Origin: Platanthera guangdongensis
Lineage: Eukaryota > Streptophyta > Magnoliopsida > Asparagales > Orchidaceae
Direction of reading: 5' to 3'
NCBI GenBank assembly: GCA_039583875.1
Contig: CM077150.1
Span: forward strand, 189,972,375 to 190,036,374
DNA length: 64,000 nucleotides
Part shown: one piece after another, positions 44,460 through 56,046 of the stretch
Layout: every line of letters starts with the position of its first letter
Numbering within the stretch: the stretch's first letter is position 1
Translations under genes and position numbers: made by a program
The notes under the pieces: model-generated
What the model was told of the DNA's origin: nothing
The model's database searches: none
What the model saw: only the letters and a program-made list of their open reading frames with translations

Positions 44460-46502
44460 ATGGGTTCCTATGAGAATCACAAGGAATTGGGTTCCATGAA
44501 ATTACCCATATGCAGGAAGGAGATCTTTGGGATCTGGAAAGAAAGGGTAAGGCTATTTATGGAAGCCTCTGACCCTAGAATCTACATCACAGTAAAGGAA
44601 GGGCCTTATGTGCCAATGAAGATTTCAGTTTTGGATGCAAATCAGAGAACTCCAAAGGATTTCTCTGAGATGACTAAGGATGAAATTGTCTTGGCCACCA
44701 TGGACAAGAGGGCACAAAACATAATAGTGAGTGCCATTGATGATGCCACTTTTCAGAACTTAATTCACTGTAAGACTGCAAAAGAGATGTGGGATACTCT
44801 CATTGTCTATATGGAAGGATCTGAAGAAGTTAGGCAAGATAGGAAGTCCTTGCTAAATCAGGAGTATGAAAGCTTCAGGCAAGGAAAGGGTGATAGCATC
44901 ACTGAGTGCTATAAGAAATTTTACAGAATAGTTAATGAACTCATGTCTTATGGAAGAGAGTTCACTAACTATGAACTAAATGACAAGTTCTTAAGGTCCC
45001 TAACCAAAGATTGGGACACCAAGATCTGTGCCATAAGAGAAATGGCTAAGTTAGGGGAAATTCCTCCTCCCACACTGTTTGGCAAGCTATTGTCTTATGA
45101 AATGCAGTTAACAGTGAGAAAAGAGGAGGAGAAATCAACAAGGACTGAGCACAAAGAAAGAACTGTTGCTTTCAAGACAGAAGTTCCCAGAAAGTGCAGG
45201 AATAAGTCTTCAACTCCTCCTCCAGAGGTAGTTGAATCAGAGTCTGATGAGTCTGTCTGCACAAAGTCTAAGAGCAGTGAAAGTGATGAAGACTTTGCTG
45301 CTTTCACTAGACACTTTCAGAAGTTTTTGAAAAAGAAACAGTGGAGGTCAAGGCCTTCTACATCACAAGGAAAGGAAGACTCTTATCAGAAAAAGAGGTC
45401 TTCAAAGAATGACAAGAAAAGGACAAAATCAAGCAAGGCAACTGGTTCAAAGATTGTTTGCTATTGCTGCAATAGACAGGGCCATGTTATTGCAGATTGT
45501 CTAGAGAAGAGAAAGGAATCTGGTGACAGGAAAAAGACTCACTTCAAAGGGAAGAAAGAAAAGTCTTTTGTTGCTAAGAAGGAGAAGACTCTATCAGATA
45601 TCTCTTCTTCAGAAACTGAGTCTGAGGCTGAAGCCTACATAGGGCTGTTTGCTGAAGAAGAAGAGGAAGAATTCATGCAGATCTTGGAGTCAATTTATGA
45701 ACAAGAAGACAGTCATTGCCAAGGGCTAATGGCTTTGACATACAGTGCCAAAATCCTGGAGCAGCCAGGACCCAGTCAGGTACAAGGTTCATGTTCAAGT
45801 TCAGTTTCTTGTTCTAGTTCAGATTCAGATTCTTCTTCATCAAGTGATGAGAATGTATCTGAGTCTGAGGAAGATATTCATCAGCTTATAGATGAATATA
45901 AGGTACTGTTGCAAGCCTACAAGAAAAGCAAGACCCTAGCCAAAAGTCAGGCAAAGGAAATTGCTGATCTAAAAGCTGGTGCAACAGATTTTGAGAAGCA
46001 ATTTGATCAAAAACTAAATGAGGTAGCCAGGCTGAAACACATTACTGTGATTCAGATGGGAACTATCACTTTTAAGAATGATCAAATTAAGTGTCTGGAG
46101 AACAATCTTCAGAAGGAGAAGGACTTGGTTGCTAGGTTTTCTAAACCTAAGTCAGTGTTACCCATAATTGATGAATTTGTTCATCACAAGGGTAAAGCTG
46201 GACTGGGCTTTATTAGACCTACAGGGACTAAGCAGTCCAAGTATAAGTCCAAGGGCAAAGCCCCAACATTCAACAAGCCTGCTGTAGTCAAGACAGCCAA
46301 GGCAGTACCTAAGCAAAGGTACAATAAATTTGAATGTTGGTGCTGTGGCAAAGTTGGCCATTTTGCAGTGGACTGTTGGCACAATGTGAGTGCCAAAGTG
46401 AGTCCCAAACTACCTGTTGGAAAGCCAGTAGGTAGGTTTGTCAAATTGCAAACTAACAATCACCAAGGACCCAAGAATACTTTGGGTTCTAAGGTTTATT
46501 AA
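44460..46502 (+). CDS. gag: S3 gag, intact
   Basis: 680 codons open. UBN2-like Gag core, zinc knuckle CYCCNRQGHVIADC near 45460, Ser/Glu-rich stretch, coiled coil (QAKEIADLKAGATDFEKQF region), and second knuckle CWCCGKVGHFAVDC near 46336. It ends in the conserved TAA before pol. Gag forms the particle and binds RNA; the intact frame suggests recent activity. Confidence 0.94.
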   Translation: MGSYENHKELGSMKLPICRKEIFGIWKERVRLFMEASDPRIYITVKEGPYVPMKISVLDANQRTPKDFSEMTKDEIVLATMDKRAQNIIVSAIDDATFQNLIHCKTAKEMWDTLIVYMEGSEEVRQDRKSLLNQEYESFRQGKGDSITECYKKFYRIVNELMSYGREFTNYELNDKFLRSLTKDWDTKICAIREMAKLGEIPPPTLFGKLLSYEMQLTVRKEEEKSTRTEHKERTVAFKTEVPRKCRNKSSTPPPEVVESESDESVCTKSKSSESDEDFAAFTRHFQKFLKKKQWRSRPSTSQGKEDSYQKKRSSKNDKKRTKSSKATGSKIVCYCCNRQGHVIADCLEKRKESGDRKKTHFKGKKEKSFVAKKEKTLSDISSSETESEAEAYIGLFAEEEEEEFMQILESIYEQEDSHCQGLMALTYSAKILEQPGPSQVQGSCSSSVSCSSSDSDSSSSSDENVSESEEDIHQLIDEYKVLLQAYKKSKTLAKSQAKEIADLKAGATDFEKQFDQKLNEVARLKHITVIQMGTITFKNDQIKCLENNLQKEKDLVARFSKPKSVLPIIDEFVHHKGKAGLGFIRPTGTKQSKYKSKGKAPTFNKPAVVKTAKAVPKQRYNKFECWCCGKVGHFAVDCWHNVSAKVSPKLPVGKPVGRFVKLQTNNHQGPKNTLGSKVY

Positions 46503-49500
46503 TTTGTTTTGCAGGTGAGTCCAAGTGGCCATACCCCTACATGGTACTTGGACAGTGGATGCTCCAGACATATGACTGGAACTAGGGGACTACTGAAGGA
46601 CTACATTCCAATCAAAAATGGTCCTAAAGTGACCTTTGTTGGTTCTGAAAAAGGAATCATCAAAGGGTTTGGTAACATTTCTTCAAACTTAGTTACCATT
46701 ACTCAAGTGGCTTATGTTAAAGGGTTGAAACACAACCTAATAAGTATAAGTCAATTAAGTGATGTAGGGTATGACATCTCATTTGTTAAAAATGGTTGTC
46801 ATATCAAGAGGTCAAGTGATCAAGAGATCATTTTGACAGGATATAGGAAGAGGAATGTCTACTGCCTAGACATTATGATTGAGAACAATGGTTCTCCAGT
46901 TTGTCTTGTAGCTGATGAGACAGTCTCTCATTGTGTCAAATGGCACAAGAGGCTAGCCCATCTTAACTACAAGACAATTAGCAAACTCTTTAGCAAAGAG
47001 TTAGTGAGGAATGGTCCTCAAGTTAAGTGTGTCAAAGATGGTATTTGCTCAGCTTGTCAAAAGGGCAAGCAGACTAAATCCACCTTTAGAAGCATAGATA
47101 ACAAAGATGCTTTGAGGTGTTTATACCTCTTGCATATGGATCTATTTGGTCCAATTCCAGTTCATAGCTTAGGTAGGAAGGTCAATACCTTTGTAGTTGT
47201 TGATGACTACTCAAGGTTTTCCTGGGTGTTCTTCTTAAGATAGAAATCAGAAACACCTAGTGTCTTCCTTAGCTTTGTCAAGCAAATTCAGAATGAACTA
47301 AATAGTACTGTGGTCAAAATTAGAAGTGACCATGGTACTGAGTTTCAGTCTGAAAGCATGACAAAACTATGTGAAGACTTTGGGATATTTCAAGAATTCT
47401 CTTCACCTAGAACACCTCAGCAAAATGGCATTGCTGAGAGGAAAAATAGAACCTTGATAGAGCCTGGTAGAACCCTATTGAGTGATACATCACTGCCAGA
47501 GTATTTCTGGGCTGAAGCAGTTAACACTGCATGCCATGTTATAAATAGGGCTACCATCACTAAAGGGCTAAACAAGACCCCCTATGAAGTAGTGAAAGGC
47601 AGGAAACCAAACCTATCCTATTTTAGGATCTTTGGTTGTAAATGCTACATACTTAACAATGGGAAGTCTTACATAACTAAGTTTGCTGCCAAGTCCCAAG
47701 AGGGAATTTTTGTTGGGTACAGCAATAATAGTAAGGCTTATAGAGTGTACAACTTGACTACACAAGTTGTAGAAGAATCAGTGCATGTAGTTTTTGATGA
47801 GACAAAACTTATTAACAATGAGTTGTCTAGCAATGTATGCAGCCCCACAGGTTTGACAAAGAAATTGGACAAGCTTACTATAGAAGAGGTGCCTGCTGCA
47901 AGACAGCAAGTAGAAGGCAATAGCTGTTGTCCAGGGGGAGAACTACATGTGCCAATAGCTGAAGAAATCCAAGGTATACAGCATGATGCAGATGCTGAAG
48001 TGGTTCAACCTGAATTGAGGATGCCTCCAGCCCACAGGCATCTTAGAGATCATCCAGTAGAGCTGATTATTGGAGATCCAAGACAAGGAGTACAAACCAG
48101 GAGTAAAAACATGAATGCTGCAATCTATTCCAGCTTTTTGTCTCAAGTTGAACCTAAAAGATTTGAAGAAGCAATACAAGATCCACAATGGACTGAAGCT
48201 ATGCAAGAAGAGCTAAATCAGTTCAAGAGGTGCAAGGTCTGGGAATTGGTTCCTAAACCTAAAGACCACAATGTAATAGGAGTTAAGTGGATCTACAGGA
48301 ATAAGATGGATGAACAAGGTGTCATCATTAAGAATAAAGCTAGACTGGTTGCTAAAGGATATAGGCAAGAAGAAGGTATTGACTTTGATCAAACCTTTGC
48401 TCCAGTAGCCAGACTGGAAGCCATAAGAATGTTCTTGGCCTATGCAACCTATCAAGGATTCAAGGTATACCAAATGGATGTCAAGTCAGCATTCCTAAAT
48501 GGTAATTTAAAAGAAGAAGTCTATGTGGAGCAGCCTTCAGGTTTTGTTGATCCAACTCTACCTCATTATGTCTATAGACTTAGGAAAGCTTTATATGGGT
48601 TAAAGTAAGCTCCTAGAGCTTGGTATGAAACCCTATCTAGTTTCCTCATTGAGAACAAGTTCTCAAGGGGGAAAATAGATAAGACTCTATTCCTTAGGGA
48701 ATCTAGAGGCAAAGTCATACTAGTCCAAATATATGTAGATGACATTATATTTGGGTCTACTGAAAGCAGCCTTTGCAAAAAGTTTGCAAAACTTATGCAA
48801 GGTCAGTTTGAAATGAGTAGTATGGGAGAGCTGAAGTTTTTCTTGGGTCTCCAAGTTAAACAGACTGAAAATGGTTTATCCATATGTCAGTCAAAGTTCA
48901 CCCTAGAACTCATAAGGAAGTATGGTATGGATTCATCCAGTACCATGAAGACTCCTATGGGGTCAAGTATGTCTCTTAGCAAGGATGATGCAGGGAAACC
49001 TGTAGATGAAACCTTGTATAGAGGGATAGTTGGCTCCCTATTATACTTGACTGCTAGTAGACCTGACATCATGTATGCTACATGTGTTTGTGCTAGGTAT
49101 CAAGCCTGCCCTAAAGAGTCTCATTTGACTGCAGTCAAAAGAATATTGAGATATCTAAAGGGCACTCCTTATCTAGGCCTCTGGTACCCTAGGAATGGAG
49201 ATTTTGATCTAACAGGTTATTCAGATGCAGACTTTGCAGGATGCAAAGAAGATAGAAAGAGCACTACTGGAACCTGTCAATTCCTAGGAGGGAGACTAAT
49301 TTCATGGAGCAGCAAGAAGCAAACCAGTGTGGCTATCTCCACAGCGGAGTCAGAGTATGTGGCTGCAGGAAGTTGCTGTGCTCAACTTCTGTGGATTCAA
49401 CATCAGCTAGAGGACTATGGATTTCAGGTAAGTAGAACTCCACTTTATTGTGATTCTACAAGTGCTATTTCAATAGCTAATAACTCTGTATCTCATAGTA

Positions 49501-49676
49501 GAACAAAACATATTGAGATTAAATATCACTTTCTTAGAGAACATGTAGAAAGAGAAGATATTTCACTTGAATATGTTAAAACTGATAATCAGAGAGCTGA
49601 CATGTTTACTAAGCCCCTAGAAGAAGCTAAGTTCAATAGATTCAAAATTGAACTAGGAATGATAAACTTAGACTAA
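46503..49676 (+). pseudogene. pol: S3 pol (PR-IN-RT-RH), two nonsense codons
   Basis: Same frame as gag. Protease WYLDSGCSRHMTG, integrase ([12 protein letters not shown] core), RT ([18 protein letters not shown] near 48732) and RNase H ([17 protein letters not shown]). TAG at 47241 (CAG in S1) and TAA at 48606 (CAA in S1) are both C to T changes. Otherwise open. Catalytic motifs are unchanged. Confidence 0.94.
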
Positions 49677-49709
49677 GTTTACAGAATTGAAAATTGGCTA
49701 AGTAAAAAG

Positions 49710-50156
49710 GTGTCGACACATAGACAAGTCTATGTCGACACAGACTAGTGGTGTCGACACTTCAGGCAAAAGGTGTCGACACATCTAGGATGTTGGTGTC
49801 GACACTTCAGAATGTTAGTGTCAACACATGTCAAGTAGGTGTCGACACATCCAATGTGGTGTCGACACTTAAGTTTTACTCAGAATCTTCTAAGTAAAGT
49901 CTCGTCAAAGTGTCGAGATATGTTGTGTCGACACATAACCAAGTGTCGACACATAATATCTGTTGACTAAACTTGTGTCGACACATGTGTGTCGAGACAT
50001 TATAAGTCAGTGTCGACACTTATTGCCAGTGTCGACACATGTTGAGTTAGCTGTCCCGCCTGTTCATCTTCAAAATCAGGAAGGTATAAATAGGGTTCTG
50101 TCTTTGTTTGTCGACACGCTTTCAAAGTTTCGAGACCAAAACTATTGTGTCGACAC
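49710..50156 (+). promoter_or_regulatory. Internal array and TATA box upstream of S3 ORF3
   Basis: GTGTCGACAC units about 20-23 bp apart between pol and ORF3. TATAAATA at 50085-50092 lies 106 bp before the ATG at 50191. Two more palindromes lie between the TATA box and the ATG. Confidence 0.74.
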
Positions 50157-50190
50157 TTCTCTTTTCTAAAGACAAATTCTCCAAACCCTA

Positions 50191-53079
50191 ATGGCTCCTA
50201 AGCTTGAGGAGAACGTGAACAAGGGCTATGAGCTGGTGCGCGGCGCGTTCGACGACGCAGATCAAGAAATCCAATCGGTGATAACCCTAGTCGCCAATTA
50301 TGGACTAGAATACTTGGTTTCAGAACAAATAAAGATTTGGAAGAAGGAAGTTCTTGAATTCCTTAATGGAGCTGCTGTAGATGAATCTGGATACAGAATC
50401 AAATCCAGAGTTCATGGATCTAAGGTCAAGATTTCTCCAAAAAGTCTGAGGAAGGTACTCCAGCTACCCAAAACTCAAGATGAAGAAGAAGTAACTGCTT
50501 CAAAGACCAGGGAAGCTTTAACATGGTGTGGTCTTGATCCTAAGATGAAGATAGGATCTGTCTTTAACAGGAAAGGCATGAACAGTCAAGGAAAATTCAT
50601 GTCTGAAATTGTGGGCAAGGTTATTCTCAGTAAGCCAGGAGGGCATGACAGGGTGTCTGCCTCTATGTTTGAAATTTTTACAAGAATAATCTTTACTCTA
50701 AGAACAGACTGGTCTCAAGTGGTGTATGAGAAAGTCAAGGAGAGTCTGAAGAAGCCCAACCTGGGCAGAATACTTAGTCTCTACCTAGCTGGTACCATAC
50801 CAGAGGTAATGAATACAGCTGCAGGAAGTAAGATCAATCACATGAGAAAGATGGATCAAAGGATCTTTTCCAGATGGGACATGGTATTGTCCAAGGAAAT
50901 GCCAACTCCAGAGAAGCTAGTTACTCAGAAAGATTCTCCTCCAAGGAAGAAAAGGAAGACAGCTGCTGTGACACAAGAGTCCTCCAGCAGTTCAGGGAGT
51001 GAAGAACAAGTTGTTTTCACTCCTGATGCTCAAGAGGAAGTGGCTGCAGAGAAGACCCCTGCTGCTCAAGATGTAGCTGAGATCCAGGGGGAGCTGCCTC
51101 AAGCTAGCCCCATCCATAGGGATCACAGCCAGGGGGAGCTGCCTCAAGCTAGCCCCATCCATAGGGATCACAGCCAGGGGGAGCTTCCAGTAGTAGAAGA
51201 ACCATCTACTCTGGACAGTGAGCAAGCCACCATCATTATCCAAGAGGTACTCACTGACCTAAAAACTTTAGACTATATTATAGAAGATGCTAATTTGTCT
51301 GATGTCCCTCAACAAACTCAGCTAGACAGTCAAGTTCCAGATGTTGTTTTAGAAGACACATCTGCTGTAGTTCAAGATGATACTTCTCAAGTGGTTGAAG
51401 AACCAAGAACTTCTCCTGCCCAGTCTCCACCTGAATATACAATGGAAGATTTGTTTCTAAATCTCGATCAAGAAGATTTTGATATGGACAAGGATGCTGC
51501 TGCTGAAGATAAGAGTGCTGCTGCTGAGGGGGAGCAACTGACAGTTCTGGAAGAGCCTATTAGGCTAGAAACTGAGCAAGCACCTGATGTGCAACCTGAA
51601 AAGCCACAAAGCCCTAAGGACAGGGTTGATATTGCCAGCACCTCTGCCTCTGAAGATGAGGAGAGTGCTAGGGCCAAGAAGAAGAAACTCTATGTCTTCA
51701 AGAGGAGAAGCCAGAGTTATAAGAAAGCTCTGCAATCTATAGCCCCACAGCCTATAGTTCAACAAGCTCCAATAGTTGATTATAGTGCTTTGATGATTGC
51801 CATGCAGATCAAGTTGGATGAGCAAAGGAAGGCAATAAAGGCTTATGTGGATGAAGGGCACAAGTCCCTACAGTTTGATCCTGCACAAGATATAAAATCT
51901 ATACGGTTTGAAATGAACCTGAACAAGAAGGAAATGACTGATTGCTTCCATAAGGGTGGGAATGCAGTAGTCTATTTGGCAACTCACCAGGAGAAGATCA
52001 AGGCTCAGGTAGATGATATAGCATTAAAGCAAGGATATGTGCTGGAGAATCAGTTAAGAATGAATGATAATTTGACTGCCTCCCACAATGCTATAGTCAC
52101 TGAATTGAAGAATAAGACTGCTGAACCTTCTACATCTGCTGCTGCAGTTAAGGCTGACTTTGATAAAGTATTCCAAGCTGAGATTACTGCTGTCAAGACT
52201 GCTATTAAAGATTCCCAGAAAGTCATCTCTGAACAACTTACAAAGCTGAAACCATTCTTTAAAGAGGGCATAAGATATTTGGACAGTCAAATAAGGTTTC
52301 AAAAGGATGATGTCAGAGACCATATGGCCAGAGAAGTCATAAAGGGGGAGAGAGTATTAGTCAAAGCTAGCTCTGACCATGCCAAATGGATATCTAACTC
52401 CATCAGTGCTACACTGGGCTATCCTCCACTCTGTGATGATGATAATGTTGCTGAATCAGGGATTCAAACTGCCTATCTTGGAGGTGAGCAACAAGAAGTA
52501 GCTCAAGTGATTTATCCACCTCCAGATTTTGACATGGTTCAAGCAGATGTCCAGACTATGTATAGTCCAACTGAAGGGAAATCTAATGTTGTTCTGGAAA
52601 AGGTTGTTCAACCTATATCTAAAGCTCTGCAAGAGGCTCTACAGAAAGAAGAAGAGGCAAGGTTGTCAAAGAAGAGGTTTAGGGAACAAGCAGAACAAAG
52701 GCCAGATTTTGAACAGTGGAGCCCTACCTCTAGAAATATAATTTTAACTGCCTGGAAAGCTGCCAAGGACAATGCTCATGAAAGGAACAAGTGGTTCTCT
52801 GAAGCAGAATGGAGGAAACATGAAATAAGACAAGATGCCATTGTTCAATATAGAAGAAAGGCAAAGATGGGAAAGCTACCTCCTACTGTAGTGGAGCCTA
52901 GCAAGTACTTCCCTAAGCCATATCACTATTTTGAGAGGCAGAAAATCAAAGCAGAAGAGCTGAAGAAGAAGGACTTAAAAGGCAAGAAGCCTGCTGATGC
53001 TGCAACTGCTGAAGCCACTGTCAAAGCTCAAGTCCAATCTGGCAAAGGCATTGTTATCAAAGAACCAGACCAGAAATAG
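50191..53079 (+). CDS. S3 ORF3, intact
   Basis: 962 codons. Same layout as S1 ORF3: N-terminal domain, basic patch PPRKKRKT near 50938, acidic Ser patch, acidic low-complexity part, coiled coil and basic C-terminus. It has a 45-bp in-frame tandem repeat (GELPQASPIHRDHSQ twice, 51090-51180), present once in S2 and absent in S1. I see no signal peptide or membrane helix. The long open frame, kept while pol has stops, fits recent function. The function is not known to me. Confidence 0.86.
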   Translation: MAPKLEENVNKGYELVRGAFDDADQEIQSVITLVANYGLEYLVSEQIKIWKKEVLEFLNGAAVDESGYRIKSRVHGSKVKISPKSLRKVLQLPKTQDEEEVTASKTREALTWCGLDPKMKIGSVFNRKGMNSQGKFMSEIVGKVILSKPGGHDRVSASMFEIFTRIIFTLRTDWSQVVYEKVKESLKKPNLGRILSLYLAGTIPEVMNTAAGSKINHMRKMDQRIFSRWDMVLSKEMPTPEKLVTQKDSPPRKKRKTAAVTQESSSSSGSEEQVVFTPDAQEEVAAEKTPAAQDVAEIQGELPQASPIHRDHSQGELPQASPIHRDHSQGELPVVEEPSTLDSEQATIIIQEVLTDLKTLDYIIEDANLSDVPQQTQLDSQVPDVVLEDTSAVVQDDTSQVVEEPRTSPAQSPPEYTMEDLFLNLDQEDFDMDKDAAAEDKSAAAEGEQLTVLEEPIRLETEQAPDVQPEKPQSPKDRVDIASTSASEDEESARAKKKKLYVFKRRSQSYKKALQSIAPQPIVQQAPIVDYSALMIAMQIKLDEQRKAIKAYVDEGHKSLQFDPAQDIKSIRFEMNLNKKEMTDCFHKGGNAVVYLATHQEKIKAQVDDIALKQGYVLENQLRMNDNLTASHNAIVTELKNKTAEPSTSAAAVKADFDKVFQAEITAVKTAIKDSQKVISEQLTKLKPFFKEGIRYLDSQIRFQKDDVRDHMAREVIKGERVLVKASSDHAKWISNSISATLGYPPLCDDDNVAESGIQTAYLGGEQQEVAQVIYPPPDFDMVQADVQTMYSPTEGKSNVVLEKVVQPISKALQEALQKEEEARLSKKRFREQAEQRPDFEQWSPTSRNIILTAWKAAKDNAHERNKWFSEAEWRKHEIRQDAIVQYRRKAKMGKLPPTVVEPSKYFPKPYHYFERQKIKAEELKKKDLKGKKPADAATAEATVKAQVQSGKGIVIKEPDQK

Positions 53080-53366
53080 ATTAGGAATTGACTTGAAGAT
53101 TGTTGTAATCTTTTGAATGAAATACATTTTTGTAAACCATTGAAGATGTATTAGAAAAATATATGATAAATATATTTCATGATTGTTCTGAGAATATGTC
53201 TATTTCTTGTTTGTTCTGCAATGTTGAATGTGTATACATGTGTGAAATATTACATGTTTATAGTTACCCTGCTGTTTATAATCTGCTGTACATCATTTTG
53301 TAATTTTAATTATGAATGGTGTATATCATTGACTAAGGGTTATGACTTCTCCAAATAGGGGGAGAT
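53080..53366 (+). other. S3 3' untranslated region and polypurine tract
   Basis: AT-rich, no gene. AATAGGGGGAGA at 53354-53365 precedes the LTR. Confidence 0.85.
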
Positions 53367-55236
53367 TGTTGGGTACATTGGTCAAATGTACCTGATTTGA
53401 AGAAGCCTCACCCAACTCAATGATATACATCATAATGTATTTGATGTATGTTTGAGTTACTTGTGCAGGTTAAGAAAGTACTGGACTGAAGCAAAAAGTT
53501 TCTAAGTCCATGTGTCGACACCCAGAGGGAAAGTGTCGACACTTAAGAAAGCTTGTGTCGACATCCAGAAAAGCAGTGTCGACACTTGGAGTCATTGTGT
53601 CGACACCTGGGATGCAGAGTCGACACCAGACAGAAAGTGTCGACACTTGGAGCTATGTCGACACTCAGTGAAGAAAAGTGCAGACAGAAAGTGTCGACAC
53701 AAGGAGGTGTGTCGACACCCAGTGAAGCTGTGTCTACATCAGAAAGTGTCGACACTTGGAGCTGTGTCGACACTCAGCAAAAGTCTGCAGAGTCTAAGTA
53801 CAAGTGTCGACACTCAACACAATGTGTCGACACTATGCAGAAGAGTCAGCACTTGAAGCATGTGTCGACACTCAACACAATGTGTCGACACACAACAGAA
53901 GAGTCAACATTTGAAGTATGTGTCGACACCAAGATGCAGTGTCGACACTTGACAGATTCAACACAAGAAGATATGTCGACACAAAGGAGATGTGTCGACA
54001 CATAGAAGAATTCAGCAAAAGCTAGAAGAACAAGTATTTGTGTCGACACTCAATTTCAGTGTCGACACATGCAGAAGAATCTGTGTCGAGACATACAAAG
54101 AATTGTGTCGACACCTTGTAGACTTGTGTCGACACTTACACAACATGTGTCGACACTTGGACTATAAGTGTCGACACTTTAAGACATAAAGTCTCGACAC
54201 TTACTGACTGTTAGAGATTTTCAAGAACTGACTGGTTGACATGACAGCTGTCGTTCCAGCCGGTCTACAACGCCTGTCAGAGATATCAGAAGTCAGTTAT
54301 GGACCGGACCAGCCGGTTACCATGAAGAAAGCCTATAAATAGGCACCCACAGTTTACAGAAACTGTTGCTGAAAGAGTTGATCAAGTGATTAACAAGTGG
54401 TACAGATTATTCAAGTAATCAGAAAAGTGGTATACTGAGTATCAACACAAGAAGATCTTGCAGTCCAAGTGCAGATCTAAGAAGTTGGAGAGAGAGGGCT
54501 CCATCCAAGTAATCAGCCTCTGGAACTAGGCTGAGAAGAAGGATTCAGATTCAATTCTGATTCTTAAGAAGCAGAGGTCAAGGAACAACTGCAGAGGATT
54601 CAGTCTTATTCAGTTCTACTCAAGAAGCTTTGAAGAAAGCTAAGTCAGATTGGATCCAGCTGAGTTCTTCCAAGAACTCATCAAGAATCTCTCAACTCCC
54701 CTCTTATCTTTCTGAGTTGTAGAGTTATAATTTGTAATATCTTTTTAACTTGTAGGATCCTTTGGATCTGAGTGATTTGTAAGCCTATAATTATAAAGGC
54801 TGAGGGTAGGGCTTGTTAGCCTGAGTGTAGGAGATTGTGATCTTTGAGTGTAGGCCTTGTTGGCTGAGTGTAGGCCTTGGATTGGCTGAGTGTAGGCCTT
54901 GATTGGCTGAGTGTAGGCTTTGGGATAAAGCTGAGTTGTAAGGCTTTGGGCCTGAGGTGTTGGAACCAATTTGGGTTCTGAGACAGTGCAGGAGTTTGGC
55001 CGAATCTAGTACACTGCTAGATAGGCGAAGGGGGAAAGTGGATGTACCCATATCTTGTGGAACCACTATAAATCACTGTGTGCTGTACTGTGCTGAAATT
55101 GTTGCTGTGTATGCTGTGTTTGCTGTGATAAACTAGTTAGATTGCTGTGATATAACTGATTGCTGCCAATAAACTTAGAAAAGGATTAGGTCACCTATTC
55201 ACCCCCCCTCTAGGTGTTTAGGTACCATATCTTTCA
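53367..55236 (+). repeat. S3 3' LTR
   Basis: 1870 bp, nearly identical to 42472-44343. Array 53512-54200, TATAAATA 54334-54341. Followed by AAGTC. Confidence 0.94.
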
Positions 55237-55241
55237 AAGTC
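55237..55241. repeat. Target-site duplication of S3, right copy (AAGTC)
   Basis: Directly after the S3 LTR. The gag frame of S2 continues from here. Confidence 0.92.
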
Positions 55242-56046
55242 TATATATGAACAAGAGGACAGTCAGTGCCAAGGACTGATGGCATTGACAGAAAGTGACA
55301 AAATCCAGGAGCAGCCTGGACCTAGTAAGGTACAAAATTGTTCTTTCAGTTCAATTTCTTGTGCTAGTTCAGTATCAGATTCATCATCATCAAGTGATGA
55401 GAGTGCATCTGAGTCTGAAGGGGATATTCATCAATTGATAGATGAATATAAAGTTCTGTTGCAAGCTTTTAAGAAGAGCAAGTCCCTAGCCAAGAGTCAG
55501 GCAAAGGAAATTGCTAGTCTCAAAGATGCTGCAACTGATTTTGAGAAGATGATTGATCAAAAGCTAAATGAAATAGCCAGACTGAAGCACATAACTGTGA
55601 TTCAGATGGGGACTATATCATTTAAGAATGATCAAATCAAAAGTCTGGAGATTAGTCTTCAGAAGGAGAGAGATTTAGTTGCTAGGTTTTCTAAACCAAA
55701 GTCTGTTCTATCCTTAATTGATGAATTTGTTCATCAAAAAGGTAAAGCTGGACTGAGGTTTTCTAAACCTGCTTGGACTGTCAAGTCCAAGTCCAAGGGC
55801 AAAGCCCCAGCTCTCAACAAGCAAGCTGTAAATAAAACAGCTAAGAATGTACCTAAGCAAAGGTACAATAGGTTTGAGTGTTGGTGTTGTGGCAAGGTAG
55901 GACACTTTGCCATGGACTGTTGGCACAATGCAAGTGCCAAGGTGAGTAGCAAACTGCCTGTTGGAAAACCTACAGGTAGTTTTGTTAGGAAGCAAACTAA
56001 CCAGTACCAAGGACCCAAGAATTCTTTGGGTTCTAAGGTTCACTAA
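55242..56046 (+). pseudogene. gag: S2 gag, 3' part
   Basis: Resumes at IYEQEDSQCQGLMAL (compare IYEQEDSHCQGLMAL in S1 and S3). Ser-rich stretch, coiled coil, second zinc knuckle CWCCGKVGHFAMDC near 55885, and the conserved TAA at 56044. It has no stop of its own; the gene is broken only by S3. Confidence 0.92.

Larger units (their letters stand above)
42472..55236 (+). mobile_element. S3: full-length SIRE/Maximus-type element nested in S2
   Basis: 12.77 kb flanked by AAGTC. Same subfamily as S1, as LTR and coding sequences are closely similar. gag and ORF3 are open; pol has two stops. The LTRs are almost identical, so it is among the youngest insertions in the window. Confidence 0.95.
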
